The notes beneath the pieces were generated by a model. That model searched no databases. It was not told the origin of the DNA and was given only the letters and a program-made list of their open reading frames with translations. DNA of 64,000 bases. Origin: Ilyonectria destructans. Lineage: Eukaryota > Ascomycota > Sordariomycetes > Hypocreales > Nectriaceae. Where the stretch lies: the NCBI GenBank assembly GCA_020740775.1, contig JAHEWK010000009.1, forward strand, positions 1,550,001 through 1,614,000, written 5' to 3'. Both the position numbers and the translations under genes were made by a program. Below, one piece after another: positions 47,191 through 59,239 of this stretch (the stretch's first letter is position 1; each line of letters begins with the position of its first letter).

Positions 47191-49196
47191 TCAAATGAGG
47201 GAAACATATGTTCCGATGCGACGCCACAACGGTCGGCGGTAATACGCATCGAGAAACTGAATCTCGTCGACACTGAGAACATGTCGGCCAGTCGTCAAAT
47301 CCGCTGTGGCAGGATCCTGCCACTTTGTGCGCCTAAGCAGCTTGTATACAGCTGTGAAGCCCACGATGACCAGCAAGCCGATGGTGTACTGGAAGAAGTT
47401 GATTGCAGTGAAACCGCCGCCACCCTAGGGCACGTGTAAGTTTACATAATTTGCATTTTTGAGTATGAATGGCGATCTGAGGGTGGAGAAACATACCAAG
47501 GGGCTGATCGCAGCGTACAGCAGACAGACTAGGAGCATTGCGGACACCACCATCAGGTAGGCAGGCATAAAGGGCCATGCCATGGATCGCCAGCCGTAGG
47601 TCTGATCAAAGATCTTATCGCCCTGTGCGCGCAGGGCTTGGTGGAAGCGGAAGTTGGTAAAAGAGATGATAGCCCAGTTGGAGAAGAACGAGGCGCTCGT
47701 GATGGAGATGAACCAGTTCAAGGCCGTGGTGCCACCGCCTGTGCGCAAAATGTCAGTAAATGGTGTTTTGTTTGCTGTGACTCCAATGTCACGACTTGTG
47801 AAACGTACCGCTAAGGCTCATGTAAGTCATAATGATACCGACAACAGAGCTGATGCCGAGAGCCCATCGAGGTCTACCAAGCTCGTCGCACTTGGCGAGC
47901 TTTGACGGAATGAGTCCCTGCAAGGCCATAGTGCGAAGAATGCGGGAGGGCAGGTAGATGGACTCCAGAGCAATAGCGACGATTCCAATGATCATGCAGA
48001 CATTGATGATGTCAGGAATGACCTTCAATCCAGCATTGGTGGCTGCAATGACAAATGGAGAAGCCGCAGAACCCGATGCGCCGAGGAGACGCGGGTCGGT
48101 AGAGGGAACAAGGAGGCCAATGAAGACGACACAGACCATGTACATGAAGCCAACACGGATGGGAACCAGTGTAGCAGCATGAGCCATGGAATAGCGAGGG
48201 GACTTGGCTTCGCCGCCCATGATACCGATGAAGACTTGGTCACCAACGGCCCAAATGGCCAGGAGAGCGCAGTTTGCAAATCCCTAGAAACACACAATTA
48301 GGACAATGACTTCTTCTTTTGGGTGGCGAAAGCCTTACTCCGAATCCATTCTGAAATGCCAGGCCGTTCTTCCAGTAGCTCCCGTCACTGACAGAACCGG
48401 TTGGGCCGGCGCCTCCGATGAGGGCCAAGGAGAGGCCGATAATGATGAAGAAGAGAACGATCTTGACGAGGGATCCGATGCATTGCAGCCAGGCGAACGC
48501 GTTGTTTGGCAAGACGAAAACGACGAGGCAAATGACCAAGAATATCGAAACTATAGGCTATTAGCGAAGGGCCTTGGGTGGGTTGTCGAATAACGTACGT
48601 AGTGCGGCCTGTGGGACGGCGCCTTCTGCCCAGTAGTCGACTAAGACGACAAAGAATTCGGCTTCAGCGGCGAAAACGGCAATCCAACCTGGAACAAGTC
48701 AGCCGAGTGTATACACAAACGGTGAAAGAGACAACAAACCAAACCATTCGGCAAAACCAGCTCCAAAAGCAAGAGACGGGTCGACCCATCGACCGGCATA
48801 ATCGATGTAATTGCCGGATGTGGGGAAGGCAACCGTCATTTCACCCAGAGTCTGGAGATTGGCCCACACTCCACTGCAGACCATTAGATATGCGAGGAAC
48901 ATGGTGCCGGGTCCACCGTTGGCCAAGGCCTTGCCGATGGCGATGAACAATCCACTGCCGACGCTGGAACCTAGAGAGATGATCTAGACAATTCAGTTAG
49001 CTCGCTCGCACGGTGCCGTGATAGTTGCGAATCATACATGAATCTGTCGCGGGGTGAAGCTTCGATGGAGATCACCAAAGGCCTCGTCACGGACAATCTG
49101 GCCATTTTCAAGAGAGCTTCTAGCTGGTTCAGGAGATGTTGATTTCTCATGGTCTCCCAGCGAGGTCTTCTCGCCTCTGTCGGAATTACTAGCCAT
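47191..49196 (-). CDS. Amino-acid permease, AAT family, seven exons
   Basis: Exons 49196-49038, 48983-48740, 48688-48599, 48550-48339, 48283-47809, 47738-47497 and 47424-47191 encode 551 residues with about 12 membrane helices. The family core is plain: FTPRQIHIISLGSSVGSGLF, the substrate-binding GSGLF loop, MTVAFPTSGNYIDYAGR, FAEWFGWIAVFAAEAEF, GGEAKSPRYS and LESIYLPSRILRTMA. It would import amino acids across the plasma membrane by proton symport; the specificity is not readable. An ATG at 49262 would add 22 residues; 49196 (MASNSDRGEK) looks the more natural start. The gene shares a 0.4-0.5 kb divergent promoter with the class II aldolase. Confidence 0.95.
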
Positions 49197-49262
49197 GTTT
49201 GCTGGCAGTACAATTGACTTATTGGAAGTGATGTTTTTCAGTAGAGAGAGGAAATTATTCAA

Positions 49263-49696
49263 GAAAATATCAGAAGAACGAGATATTCCAACTCGACCTG
49301 TGATGTTCGAGCTCCTTTCAAGTGGAGGAAGGCCCCTTATTGTACGCCAATAGGGTTGCCCGCTTATCTCACAAATAATACTGGTGGTTGAGACTGGAGA
49401 TAGCTCACGTGGTCCGTGATAGCTTCACCAACCCCGCTGTCGGGGCCCACCTTCCCTTTGCACGGCCGTATCGTGGGGTCGTGGCCCACATGGATTGTAA
49501 CCGGAAGCAGCTAACCTGTGAAAGCAGGTTAGTGAAAGGTTCTTGAGTCAGTGGCAACCGAGGCAGAACCATCTTCATTCTCTCTTCAAGACCGCCGATA
49601 AGCGTGTATTATCCGTTCACAGCCATTTCACTTCAAGCCAATCGTGCCCGTCACTCGTATTCCCTGAATCCCGAGCTATCGACATTGAGATTCAAC
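49263..49696. promoter_or_regulatory. Divergent promoter of the permease and aldolase genes
   Basis: The only non-coding DNA between two divergent starts. It contains a CGGCCG palindrome at 49463-49468 and CCGCCGATAAG near 49590. Zn2Cys6 proteins can bind inverted CGG half-sites, but this 6-mer is common in the window. Confidence 0.4.
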
Positions 49697-50723
49697 ATGG
49701 CGCCGCATGTCAATAACGACGATACGGTGGTCGACTATGTGCCCGGCAGCCTTCAATCGGTGAAGAAGACACATTCCGAGGTCGCGGAGAAGACTTCCAC
49801 AAACAAGTCAAATGCGTTGAAGGCGCTGAGCCAGGGCGTCACTCTCCCCGGGAGGCCGATATTTTCAGATGTGGAAAAGGCAAGAAACCACATGCTGAAT
49901 CATATGGCCGGTGCATTCAGAGTGTTGGCCCGACACGGTTGCGTCGAAGGAATCAGTGGGCATATTTCATTGAGAGACCCTGGAGATGCTAGTGTCTTTT
50001 GGACCAACCCGTAAGTTCAACCAACCTCCAGTCCGGAAAGATGAGTACGTTCTAATGAGTAATTCAGTCTTGGCGTTCACTTCGCTCTCCTGAAGCCCGA
50101 AGACATGATTCTCTTGGATAAACACGGGGAATTTATGGGTGGCAACTCATCGCTTCCCGCCAACGCAGCTGGATTCCTCATCCACAGCGCCCTGCACGAA
50201 GCACGCGCCGACGTCAACGCCGCATGCCACTTTCACTCAGTGCACGGAAAGGCGTGGTCTGCGTTCGCACAACCACTCGAGATGATCAACCAAGACGTCA
50301 CCATCTTCTACGGCGAGGCCCAAGCCGTGTATAGCGACTTTGGTGGCATTGTGCTCAAGGACGAGGAATCCGAAGCTCTAGCCAAAAGTCTCGGAAGCAA
50401 GGGCAAGGGAATGATTTTGAGAAACCACGGTCTGCTGACCGTTGGGGACACGGTGGATGAGGCGGCGTATCTCTTCATGCTTATGGAGAAAAGTTGCCAG
50501 ATCCAGCTGGCGGCTGATGCGGCGGCAGCATGCGGGCGACAGAAGGTGTTCATCAATGATGAAGCAGCCAAGTATACTTTTGAAATGACAAGCGAACCGG
50601 TATGTTTTCCGCTCATAACCTCAAAGAATAGTGCTAAAAGCTAGACAGGACAGCTTGTACGCTGAGTTCCAGCCATACCTCCAGTACGAGTCCGCAATGA
50701 CGCCTGGCGGTTTGGAGTTTTGA
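49697..50723 (+). CDS. Class II aldolase/adducin-domain protein
   Basis: Exons 49697-50010, 50068-50599 and 50649-50723 encode 306 residues. The class II aldolase fold is recognisable from GCVEGISGHISLRDP, LLKPEDMILLD, the metal-binding pair in CHFHSVHGKAW and RNHGLLTVGDTVDEAAYLF. Zinc-dependent members cleave or epimerise sugar phosphates; fungal paralogues of this length are mostly uncharacterised, so the substrate is open. The His-x-His and the later His of RNHG are all kept, which suggests an active metal site. It lies divergent to an amino-acid permease and convergent with a Zn2Cys6 regulator whose end is 128 bases away. Confidence 0.9.
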
Positions 50724-50850
50724 GTAAAAAGTTGTTGCCGAGATAGGGCTTGGTTGGGGGATATTGTCATCATCGGGGGATTACTTCCGCGCATTAGCAG
50801 GGTCATGTATTTTAGAATACTGTCATTCATATTAGGCTATTTAATTGGCT

Positions 50851-53117
50851 TCAGCTCAAGACTAATTGGTTCAGTGTGCTGCTCTCCATGAGTATTTTTG
50901 ACCAAGGAAGATTCCGATTCTTTGCTAAATCTCGAGCCTCCCAAACCTGCTTGACCGCCTGGCCTGCGACTTCAAACATCCGAATGCCTGTCAGGGCGGT
51001 CTCTGAGCTGAACCAAGCCGAGATTTTGTCCCGGGTATCACGGTTTGATGCCTCGCAGCCTGCGATGAATCCGGGCCAGCAAAGATTGGAAGAAGGATCG
51101 TTGGATTTCCGCTTGTATTCGCCATACCGTGTTAGATGGTCGAATGTCTTGTCGACGAATTGCTGCAGGATGTGCGTGTCGACATTTCTGACACAGCGGT
51201 AGAAATAAATAAGCAGAGCTGCATGCATCGCTTCTCTGAAATGGTACAATAATGACACGCGTGATCGGCCATCTGTCTTTTCTTGGGTTGGGTCTGACTC
51301 TTCTTGCGCTGTGCAGACAGAGCAGAGTGTGAGAACGCTCTCTTGTTCTGGATTGGCGATGTCATTCCTCCAGTCGCAAATATCCGTTTCCAACTGACTG
51401 GCATCGGCAGAAAGCAAGTCGTGATCCGGATCTGTTGATCCCCATTGACTTCGTCTAAGGATTTCCATTCTCTGCGCAAGTGTCGTGACTCGCGATATTA
51501 ATTGAAACAAGGGCTCGGGCAGCGAGTATATTCGCTCAAAGATGGACTTGTTTCTCCCACAAATGTGACACGGTGGTGATGTGGTCGTGGTCAGCATCGT
51601 GGCAACGTCGAAATTTCCATCGGCCGGAAGTAGGCTCGACCAGAGGTTTGCATTTTGATCCGAGAGCACAAATACATTTTCGACCTCTTCGAGGACTTTC
51701 AAATGTCCATTAACTGATGTTTGGGATTGAGTCCCAAAAATGCCCACGCTGGCCTGCAACGTGCGTAGGTATAGAAAGGTGCTGTGCAGCATTCGGACGC
51801 CAGGTGATTTACGTATTTCGTTGACGCCGTAGAGAGCTATCAGGTGCTCGATGTCGCGTAAATACGCATATGTCTCTTCCATATCTCCACTGACGACCTA
51901 TTTACACTATGTTAGGAGTGAAGAATTTTGAGATGTAGATGGCACTTACGCAAAGAGTCACCATGCTTAACAAAGCCATAAGGACATCATCGTAGTCTTC
52001 TTGTTTCCGACCCGAAGAAAGGCTTTGTAGACAAGTCTTGAGTCTCGACTTTGCTTGGATGCGGTATCTGTCACCGATGACTTTCCAGGGAACAGAACCG
52101 TCGTTTGATGAAGGGCTGAGAATGTCGAGATGAAATGCACTGGCGCCGAGGACGGCGAAGAAGAGTGACACTTTTGAGTTGCCGGCGTCACCTGTAACCA
52201 TGAACTCCCCAAGAGTCTCATAGACTTTGGGTATGTGTAGAGTTTCCCAAGGGGACTTGGAATGAATCCGTGCAGGAGAGAAGCAGGGGACGAGTCCGTG
52301 TTGATAGCGGTCAAGGAGGAGCCGAATGGTGGGAAAGTCGAGGTCATTTACGTTGAATGAGTAGGATATTGGCATTCCAGGGGGGATAATGAAGGAAAAG
52401 CCATCGGAAGGAAGAATAAGATCTTCAAAGACGGATCTATCATCCAAGAGGTGTGTGCAGAGGTCGTCATCGTCAGCGGCATCTAGGCTGGAGTTGAGGA
52501 GCTGTTGGTCGGGAAAAGAGAGGTGCAATGGCGATTCGTCGAGAATAGACACCCTATTGTCATTGTCTAGGGCATTATTCATAGGGAAAGCGTCGAGGAT
52601 GAGACTTGTCGAAGGGCTATCCCGATACTGGATTTCAATGGTCTCAATGTCCTGTTCGGCAATCTCGGTTGCACCGGGAAGTTGAAAGACGCTGAAGGGG
52701 CCAATGGTAGCGGTATCGCCAACTTCAAAGTCCCGAGTTCGGATATCAAGATCCGTGAGCAATGTTTCGACAGAGACGTCCTGGATTGCAGACAAGATGG
52801 TGGCTACGTGTCGAGCTCGCTCGCCGTCTCAAAGCGACATGTCAGCACAAACTAGCAACGATGTAGAGATACAGCAGCCTACCTGAAAGCAGCGGCAGGC
52901 TCTTGGCGCCATGCTGTCGCTGTTGATGCTCGTACTGGTGATGCTCATCCGGGGCGCCCTCCCCGACGGTATCCGCATGCAACCAGGTGATCTCGGGAGA
53001 GCGGGCGGGGGCGACGCACTCGCGATTGAGTCTGCAGCAGGTGGAACACGTAGGGAAAAGCCTGTCGCACTTGACCTTCCGAGAACGACAGCTCACGCAG
53101 GCGCTGTGCCGGAGCAT
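50851..53117 (-). CDS. Zn2Cys6 transcription factor
   Basis: Exons 53117-52883, 52827-51950 and 51897-50851 encode 719 residues. The binuclear zinc cluster is at the very N-terminus (SACVSCRSRKVKCDRLFPTC, then STCCRLNREC), giving six cysteines with normal spacing. After a Gln/His-rich linker (DEHHQYEHQQRQHG) comes an acidic stretch and a regulatory region (IPKVYETLGEFMVTGD, KVSLFFAVLGASAFHLDILS, EAMHAALLIYFYRCV) of the fungal_trans_2 kind, related to arginine-metabolism-regulator-like proteins. It would act in the nucleus on CGG-type sites. It is divergent from the PhyH dioxygenase, a position typical of a pathway-specific regulator. The start was chosen at the ATG directly before the zinc cluster; the open frame continues upstream. 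Confidence 0.93.
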
Positions 53118-53598
53118 TGCCAGGCAGATATCCCAGTGGGGAGGTAACACGTTGGCCGTGATGTAACGGGGAGACGTGTCTGGGATCCGATTTGATTTGG
53201 ACGATGGCGACTGGATTGGACAAGGGCGATAAGCCCCTCCCCTGCTGGTCCTGTTCGCCCTAAACTTCCCATTCCAGCATAACGGCGCGATGCTACCGCG
53301 TAACTTGGTAGCGTAGATACGACTTAGTACACCACTGTAGATACGACGCGGTGGGACGCCCGCATGATAAGCGTCACGATTGGCGCTTCCCCGCACCGTG
53401 GCCCTGGGATAGGAAAGTGGACGCCGAAGACATCTGGGAAGAGAGTCCGATTGGGCTCGGCCGGAACTGTCAGATAACGCGATGACACACGGCGTCGATG
53501 GAGACGCAAAGGAGATGATGGGAATATAAACCATCTGTGCTCACGGGGATAGCCGTGAGTTGACGCAATAATTAGCAATTTAATTACTTGATCCAACC
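53118..53598. promoter_or_regulatory. Divergent promoter of the Zn2Cys6 factor and PhyH genes
   Basis: The 481 bases between the two starts contain a CGGCCG palindrome at 53458-53463 and further CGG/CCG triplets, plausible but unproven sites for autoregulation by the adjacent factor. Confidence 0.4.
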
Positions 53599-54577
53599 AT
53601 GGCCGTCACGTCGTACCCGTCCATCCAGCGCATCGACCGATCCGATGTCGAGGGCATCATCAACGCCCTGACTAAAGACGGCGGCTGCATCGTCAAGAAC
53701 TTTACTGATGCAGCCACCGTCGACCAGGTCAATGCTGAGACACGCCCGTATTTAGACGCAGATCTGCCCTGGAAGGTGAGCGGCCCAATCAAACCCCCGG
53801 TTTAGTCGTACTGTACTCACCACCACGCAGGGCGATCTGTTTCCTCCCGAGACACGCCGCTGTGCGAATCTCGCCCGCCGCAGCAAGACGGTCCGCGAGA
53901 AGTGGCTCGTTGACCCCTTGATCCGCGCCTGCAACGCCAAGTTCGTCGACAAGACGACGTCCAACTTCTACGGCGAGACCAAGCACACGTACACCAGCGA
54001 GGCCGTGTGCAGCATCGCCGTGACGTTTGAGATTGGCCCCGGCGGCAAGGCGCAGCGTCTGCACCGCGACGACAAGAACTACCACGTGCACCACCCGGAC
54101 CAGACGCAGACCGGCTACCAGGTCGGCACTGATGTGATGATGGCGTTTCTGGTCCCGGGAGTCAAGACAACTGTCGAGAACGGCGCGACTTTGGCGATCC
54201 CTGGAAGCCATCTCTGGAGTTCGGACCGCGTTCCCAAGACTGACGAAGCCATCTATGCTGAGATGGATATTGGCGACTGCTGGATCATGCTCGGCGGACT
54301 GTATCACGCCGGCGGCGCAAACGTAACCCAGCTCGAGAAGCGATCAGTGCACGGCATGTTCTTCATTCGCGGCTACCTCCGACAGGAGGAAAACATCTAT
54401 CTAGCAACTCCTCCAGAAGAAGTTCTGACTTGGTCTGAGAAGGCACAGAAGGCGCTCGGATACACTCTGTCCAGTCCGAATATTGGCTTTGTCGAGTTCT
54501 TTTCGCCCGTGCCGTATTTGAAAGGAGAACGTAACACCATGAGCGATTTCGATGCGTCGCAAGAAGAGAAGGAATAA
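53599..54577 (+). CDS. Phytanoyl-CoA dioxygenase (PhyH) family oxygenase
   Basis: Exons 53599-53775 and 53831-54577 encode 307 residues, typical for the family. PhyH enzymes are Fe(II)/2-oxoglutarate-dependent oxygenases. The iron triad is visible as the HxD of RLHRDDKNYH and the distal His in GLYHAGGANVT or KRSVHGMFFIRGY. The Arg that binds 2-oxoglutarate is probably in RSVHGMFFIRGY. Other family marks are NGATLAIPGSHLW and SDVEGIINALTKDGGCIVKN. Fungal homologues of this shape act in alkaloid and meroterpenoid pathways as well as in primary metabolism. The substrate is unknown, but a Zn2Cys6 regulator shares its promoter, which favours a small regulated pathway. Confidence 0.93.
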
Positions 54578-54746
54578 TTGTTTAGATAGCGATGGAAAAT
54601 TTAAACACGTGTGTTGACCATTGCGTCAGCTGGGAACGAGAAGTTACATAATTTTGACATTTATTTCTACAGTTGGACAAATTCAGACTCGTCCTATCCT
54701 ATGGACCACATACCAGCGGTCCAGTACTCCTTGTGTTACAACCAAA

Positions 54747-56718
54747 TTACTCCGGCGTAGCGTCGCACACCTCCTCAATCACCCTGTCCCAGTCCTTCTC
54801 GCCCACCAGTCCACTAAGAGGATAGGTTTCGTACGTCCTCGAAGTCGGCATGTACAAGGTCGTGATACCCAGAGGCTGTAGGTTGAGCGACTCTGAGATT
54901 CCAAGAATGAGTTCCTTCGCACCGAGAGCATCTTCATACCGCTGAGTTGCGTCATGCTGGTGGCTGATGGTCTCTTCATCCATGACCACCGCAAGTGCGC
55001 CATCGATTTCCGTGGCCGGCGCAGCACCTCCAAGTCGTCCTGGTTGACTCTCCAAAAGTTGCACTATCAGCTCCGAACCGTGCAGGGGGATGTCTCGGCC
55101 CATGATAATCCCTCGCTGGAGATAGCGCCAGGAGGTGATGTGAGAAATGGGAACAAGCGGGCGGGGAAACGGAACGTCTGGTCGGGAGTGAGGCATGCTG
55201 GGACTGGCCAGCATTGGCACCGGGCTTGGCACCTGGATCAGGCGCCCAAATCTTCCACTAGGGAGGACCTTGGTTGAATCGAAAGCCACGTACTGGGCTC
55301 CGCCAAAGTTGGTGTAGATGTCGCCCACTCTGCTTTGAAGAGTGGTGGGTGATTGCGGGAAGTAAGCCATCTCGCCATCAGCCATGTTGGTCAACTGGAC
55401 CACCTTGTCAGTTCTGTCGATAAACTTGAGGTCCTTGATGCCGAGCTGGTCCATGACCATGACTTGAAGCATAAGGTTGTTTCTGTGGATTGCTTCGAGA
55501 AGGTCTTTTGTAGTGCAGCGCCAAGGCTGGACATGCCAGTCACGATGACGAAGCTCGAAGCTAGATGTTGAAGGGCGTCGTTTGCCGTCGATTTCGAGAA
55601 TGCGATGTTGATTACTTCCGGCAAGAGTACTGTAGCTTAAGCCGAAGAGTCCACGGATGCTGAAAAGCAACATGGTCGTGGAAAGGTAGCCGGACATAGC
55701 CGTCCAATCGAAGCCGGTGTCCCAATCGTAGGGCTCGGGCGTGACTGGTGGCGCGCATACTTCGAAGTTGAACGGCATTCCACTCCAGGTCAGGATCTGC
55801 CTGAATGCGATAGCAACGCGTTCAAGCCGAGTCACTCTATGCGTGTTACGAGTACTCCCATCGGCGTCGTAGATGTAGAGGTGCCCACAAGGGCGGTCCC
55901 AGATGATGGAACCGCAGGTGGTGTTGGCAATGTCGTAGAAGCCGATGAAGAAGCGGCGGTTGAACATTTCTTCCTTGAAAGCGGCGAAAGAGGAGAAACC
56001 CATGTCGAAGTTTCCTGCCACCAGCTCTGTTCCCACGGGGAAGGATTCATTGTGGCCCGGTTCGCCAGGTGCAGGGTTGGGCACCGGTTTCTCGTCGGTG
56101 AGGCAGATGTGCTTCCGCATGATTCCGACCTGAGACTCCAAACCGGACTGGATCAACGACAAGAATGGAACGAGGTCGGTTTCTCCGGATGGTTTCTGAC
56201 TCTGAATCCTCTCAAAGAGCCGCCAGAGGTCGACTTGTTGCTTGTGCCAATCGCGATGGCCGACCTTTGCTCCATTCTCAAATGCCGCAGGTGGGCTGGC
56301 AGCGGATCGCGCTATCTTGTCTCTGAGCTCCAAATCCCAGTCATCCACAGACAAAAGACCGGGACCTGCGTGTGGCCAGTGAGACCAGTCGGTGCGAGGC
56401 TGGAACTGTGCGGGTTGGTGAGGGAAAGCATCTCGGATGCTCGCTCTGCCTGTTGTTTCCGAAGGATGCGTGAAGGGTTGCGAGCCCCCTTCCTGGACAA
56501 TGGAGCAGGTGTACAAGGGGATTGGATGAGAATTACGAGAAGCAATGAATCGACGAGAGTGGTATGGAGGTGGCTCACGCACTTCTGTCGGGTCCTCGGA
56601 GCTGTCATACAGGGTCCTCATGCTCCCAAAGATCACTATTTGAGCAGGTTAGCATGGGCAGACTCTGAAGGGTGAAGAGGGGAGAGCAATACTCACGAGG
56701 ATGCGGAGGAGGCCTCAT
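54747..56718 (-). CDS. Unrecognised 636-residue protein
   Basis: A 22-base first exon (56718-56697, MRPPPHP) is joined over a 58-base intron with a GCTAAC branch site to one long exon (56635-54747). No domain is certain. The middle (RRFFIGFYDIANTT, GHLYIYDADGSTRN, RVAIAFRQILTWSG, DWTAMSGYLSTTMLLF) has the strand-helix rhythm of Ulp1/SENP-like cysteine-protease folds, but I see no clear His-Asp-Gln-Cys set, so any such relation is inference. The C-terminus is rich in short beta and loop segments. No signal peptide or membrane helix. The ATG used is the only one that gives a frame-preserving intron. Confidence 0.7.
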
Positions 56719-57511
56719 TATACCGAGAGAGGAGGCAAAGGCAGAAGAACAAGAAGAGAGGCTAAAGCCAGAAGACGAAGGAGAAGGACAAGAACAGGGG
56801 ACAAGAAAAAGACGGAGAAACGGATGCAGATGCAGCTGCACCGTCTGCACCTAGCCGGTAGTAGTAGGCCTTGGCGAGGATGCTGTGAAAGTACAGAAGC
56901 GGCGTGTGCAGTGAAAGAAAAACACAAACGTTTGTAAAGTTGAGTTGTGATGAAGGAAGACGAGAGAGGGGAGAGGAACGATCCGGGTAGCCTTTGTGGG
57001 TGCTAGGGCAAGGCAGTGTGGTGTTTGCTGTGAGTGGTAGAATTTGTGACAAGTTTTGTCCCCTTTGAGAGCAGGTCATGCGTAGCACACAGCATGCAGA
57101 CATGGCACACAAGGCACACAAGGCACACAATGTACATAATTCATCTGCATTACGTTGAATGCGTGGGGATATACAGGATAAAGCAATGTCGAGCCAATAG
57201 GGGTGCAATTTTTGTATACATAAACATGGAAACAGTATCTCACCCACTGCCTGCTTCTGCACCCGTCTACTCTATCCTTTCTGTCTTGCAAACTTCTTTT
57301 GCAGACTCAACCCACGTACTTCGCCCCTCTCTCCTCATTTCTTCATCACCAAGTTCCAACACCCCCCCTTCCCCCTGGCCATCGAAAAGGCCGATGCGAG
57401 TACGCATCAAGCATCACACATCGCCCCCCCGTTTCAATCATCTCCAAGTACGTGCAGTACAACTCCTTCTCCTACCGTGCATGAAGCCAAGCTGACAACT
57501 CCCCAGCAACC
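56719..57511. other. Intergenic between divergent genes
   Basis: Contains GA-rich and CT-rich promoter tracts and a short GGCACACAA repeat (about 57100-57130). Open frames here are low-complexity artefacts. Confidence 0.5.
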
Positions 57512-58429
57512 ATGGATCCCGAGACCAAAGCCCAGAAGCTGAAACTTATTGCTTCTCAACCACCGACACCCCTTCCCCACGTCCGAATCGCTGCTGCCAG
57601 CACCATCCTCGAAAAGAACTTCCATGCAGCCACGCTGCTGACCGACGGCGGCAAGGGCCGAGTCGCGGGGGAAGAGGAGCTGTCCGAGGGCGCCCTTCTT
57701 CGCTTCCACAACACCTTCTCGTTCTGGATCTGTAACCACGCCGCTGTTGAACGCATCAGGCGCCCCAAGTATCTGGAGCTGGCCTTCCGCGAGGATCTCG
57801 GAGACGACATGAAAGAACTTGCCCTTGGATTTTGGAAAGACACGATTGATTTCCCCGGGTGGAAAGACTTTGGCCCTCCCAACAATTATGAGGACACCAG
57901 ACGTGTTTACGTCCCTGCCGAACTCGCACACTATCGCGGGTACCTCGTTGCGAGCATCATGGGGAACATGGCCTCCACTACAGCCTTGTTCGTCATGTTC
58001 TACGGCTTGAGCAACCCCCGAATGTGCGAGTGCTGCGCCCACAAGTACGCGACGACAACAACGGAATCTGGCGAGCACGTCCTCGGCCCCTTTGCCGACT
58101 GCGTCTCCTACTCGAAGGCCCTCGGAGGATCCTGTGCCAACTGTATCTGGGAGGGCCACCAAGACTGTACCTGGAAGTTCCTCAACCGATACTTGCCGGC
58201 CATGAAACTCGACGAACTGCCAGCGCTGCCAATGCCTGAGGAAGCCAGACGCTTGGTCGAAGACATGACAGCGGCATTCCGCCCTGGTGCTCTGAACTCA
58301 ACGAGCTGCCCCCGCGTTACATGCAAGCTCACTGGTCTGCCACTGGGCCCTGAGGACAAAAAGGAGGCAGTGGAGGAGGCGAACGAGGAGCTCAGAGCTC
58401 AGGACGAAGCCAAGATCGAGACCCTGTAG
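57512..58429 (+). CDS. Unrecognised 305-residue protein with DUF3716-like Cys motif
   Basis: A single exon starting at an ATG after a CT-rich leader. The N-terminal part is helical (LRFHNTFSFWICNHAAVERI, EDLGDDMKELALGFWKD). The C-terminal third has a Cys cluster, MCECCAHKYATT...FADCVSYSKALGGSCANCIWEGHQDC, whose GGxCxNCIW...C pattern resembles DUF3716, a zinc-binding-like domain of unknown role common in Sordariomycetes and Eurotiomycetes. The tail is strongly charged and helical (EDKKEAVEEANEELRAQDEA). No signal peptide. A nuclear or cytosolic DNA- or protein-binding role is only a guess. Confidence 0.75.
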   Translation: MDPETKAQKLKLIASQPPTPLPHVRIAAASTILEKNFHAATLLTDGGKGRVAGEEELSEGALLRFHNTFSFWICNHAAVERIRRPKYLELAFREDLGDDMKELALGFWKDTIDFPGWKDFGPPNNYEDTRRVYVPAELAHYRGYLVASIMGNMASTTALFVMFYGLSNPRMCECCAHKYATTTTESGEHVLGPFADCVSYSKALGGSCANCIWEGHQDCTWKFLNRYLPAMKLDELPALPMPEEARRLVEDMTAAFRPGALNSTSCPRVTCKLTGLPLGPEDKKEAVEEANEELRAQDEAKIETL

Positions 58430-59239
58430 CTGTGGTTGGCAGGAAGCAGATGGGAGGCAGTGTATTGAAGCTGTTGGCCTTCTACGACAGAAGCGGTATC
58501 AACCCGGCATGCTTTCAGGACTCTGGACACCGAAGTTTAGAGTTTACTTTCGAGAGATTGAAGTCGATACCATGCTGAAGTCACTGGGGCAACTTGTTGG
58601 AAGGGCCCGCCATGTCCGCTTTCGGCGGCTTTGGCTTTTCCGAACTGAAGGGACTTTGGCTACCTTCGATGAGCGTGGCTCATTCTCCACTGAGTTCCAT
58701 AACTAGTAGCCCAGATGCAAACAGCATGAGATGATTCTCTATGGATCTCAATAATACAGTATTTCAATGTTTTCGGGTGCAGTGTTGACCTGGACTCTAC
58801 GGTGATGTCGACAGAAGTAGGCCAAGGGCGAGGAAGCCACTTCGTTGGGGAAGCAGCCAGAGAGGAACCCGAGGCTCGGGGTTGGTTCGAAGGTTTCACT
58901 TGTTGTCCAGCTATCTCAAGAGTAACCTAGCAAACATATCATATTGTTTATCACGATGGGTGAGGGGGTATCCTCCCGACGAAAAACTCCCAGCAGCGGA
59001 AGATATGTCCTGAGGAAGTGTAACCAAGCCAACACGTTATGGCACGGAGATCTTCGTCTTCTCATCAACAAACTTCCGAATCACTTCGAGGCGCTTGTAA
59101 CCAAGCTAGGCCAAATCTACACTTCTTTGGATCTTGAAGCAGCCTGATTCCCAGCAAACGCGGCTCACAAGACACCTGGGAAAAGCGCATTAAGAGGGAT
59201 GTTGTTGCTAATTTATGACTCCGGGCCGGATGCCGCCTG
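58430..59239. other. Intergenic
   Basis: The 3' flank of the upstream gene and the start of the decayed region. Short frames only; no repeat or RNA gene seen. Confidence 0.45.

Noticed and set aside
49463..49468. CGGCCG as a specific operator of the adjacent Zn2Cys6 factor
   Set aside because: The same 6-mer occurs at many unrelated places in the window (for example near 19180, 23946, 33503 and 34868), so it is only mentioned as a possibility.
53789..54307. Minus-strand frame of 172 codons opposite the PhyH gene
   Set aside because: It is antisense to a strongly supported coding exon with high GC at third positions; a shadow frame.
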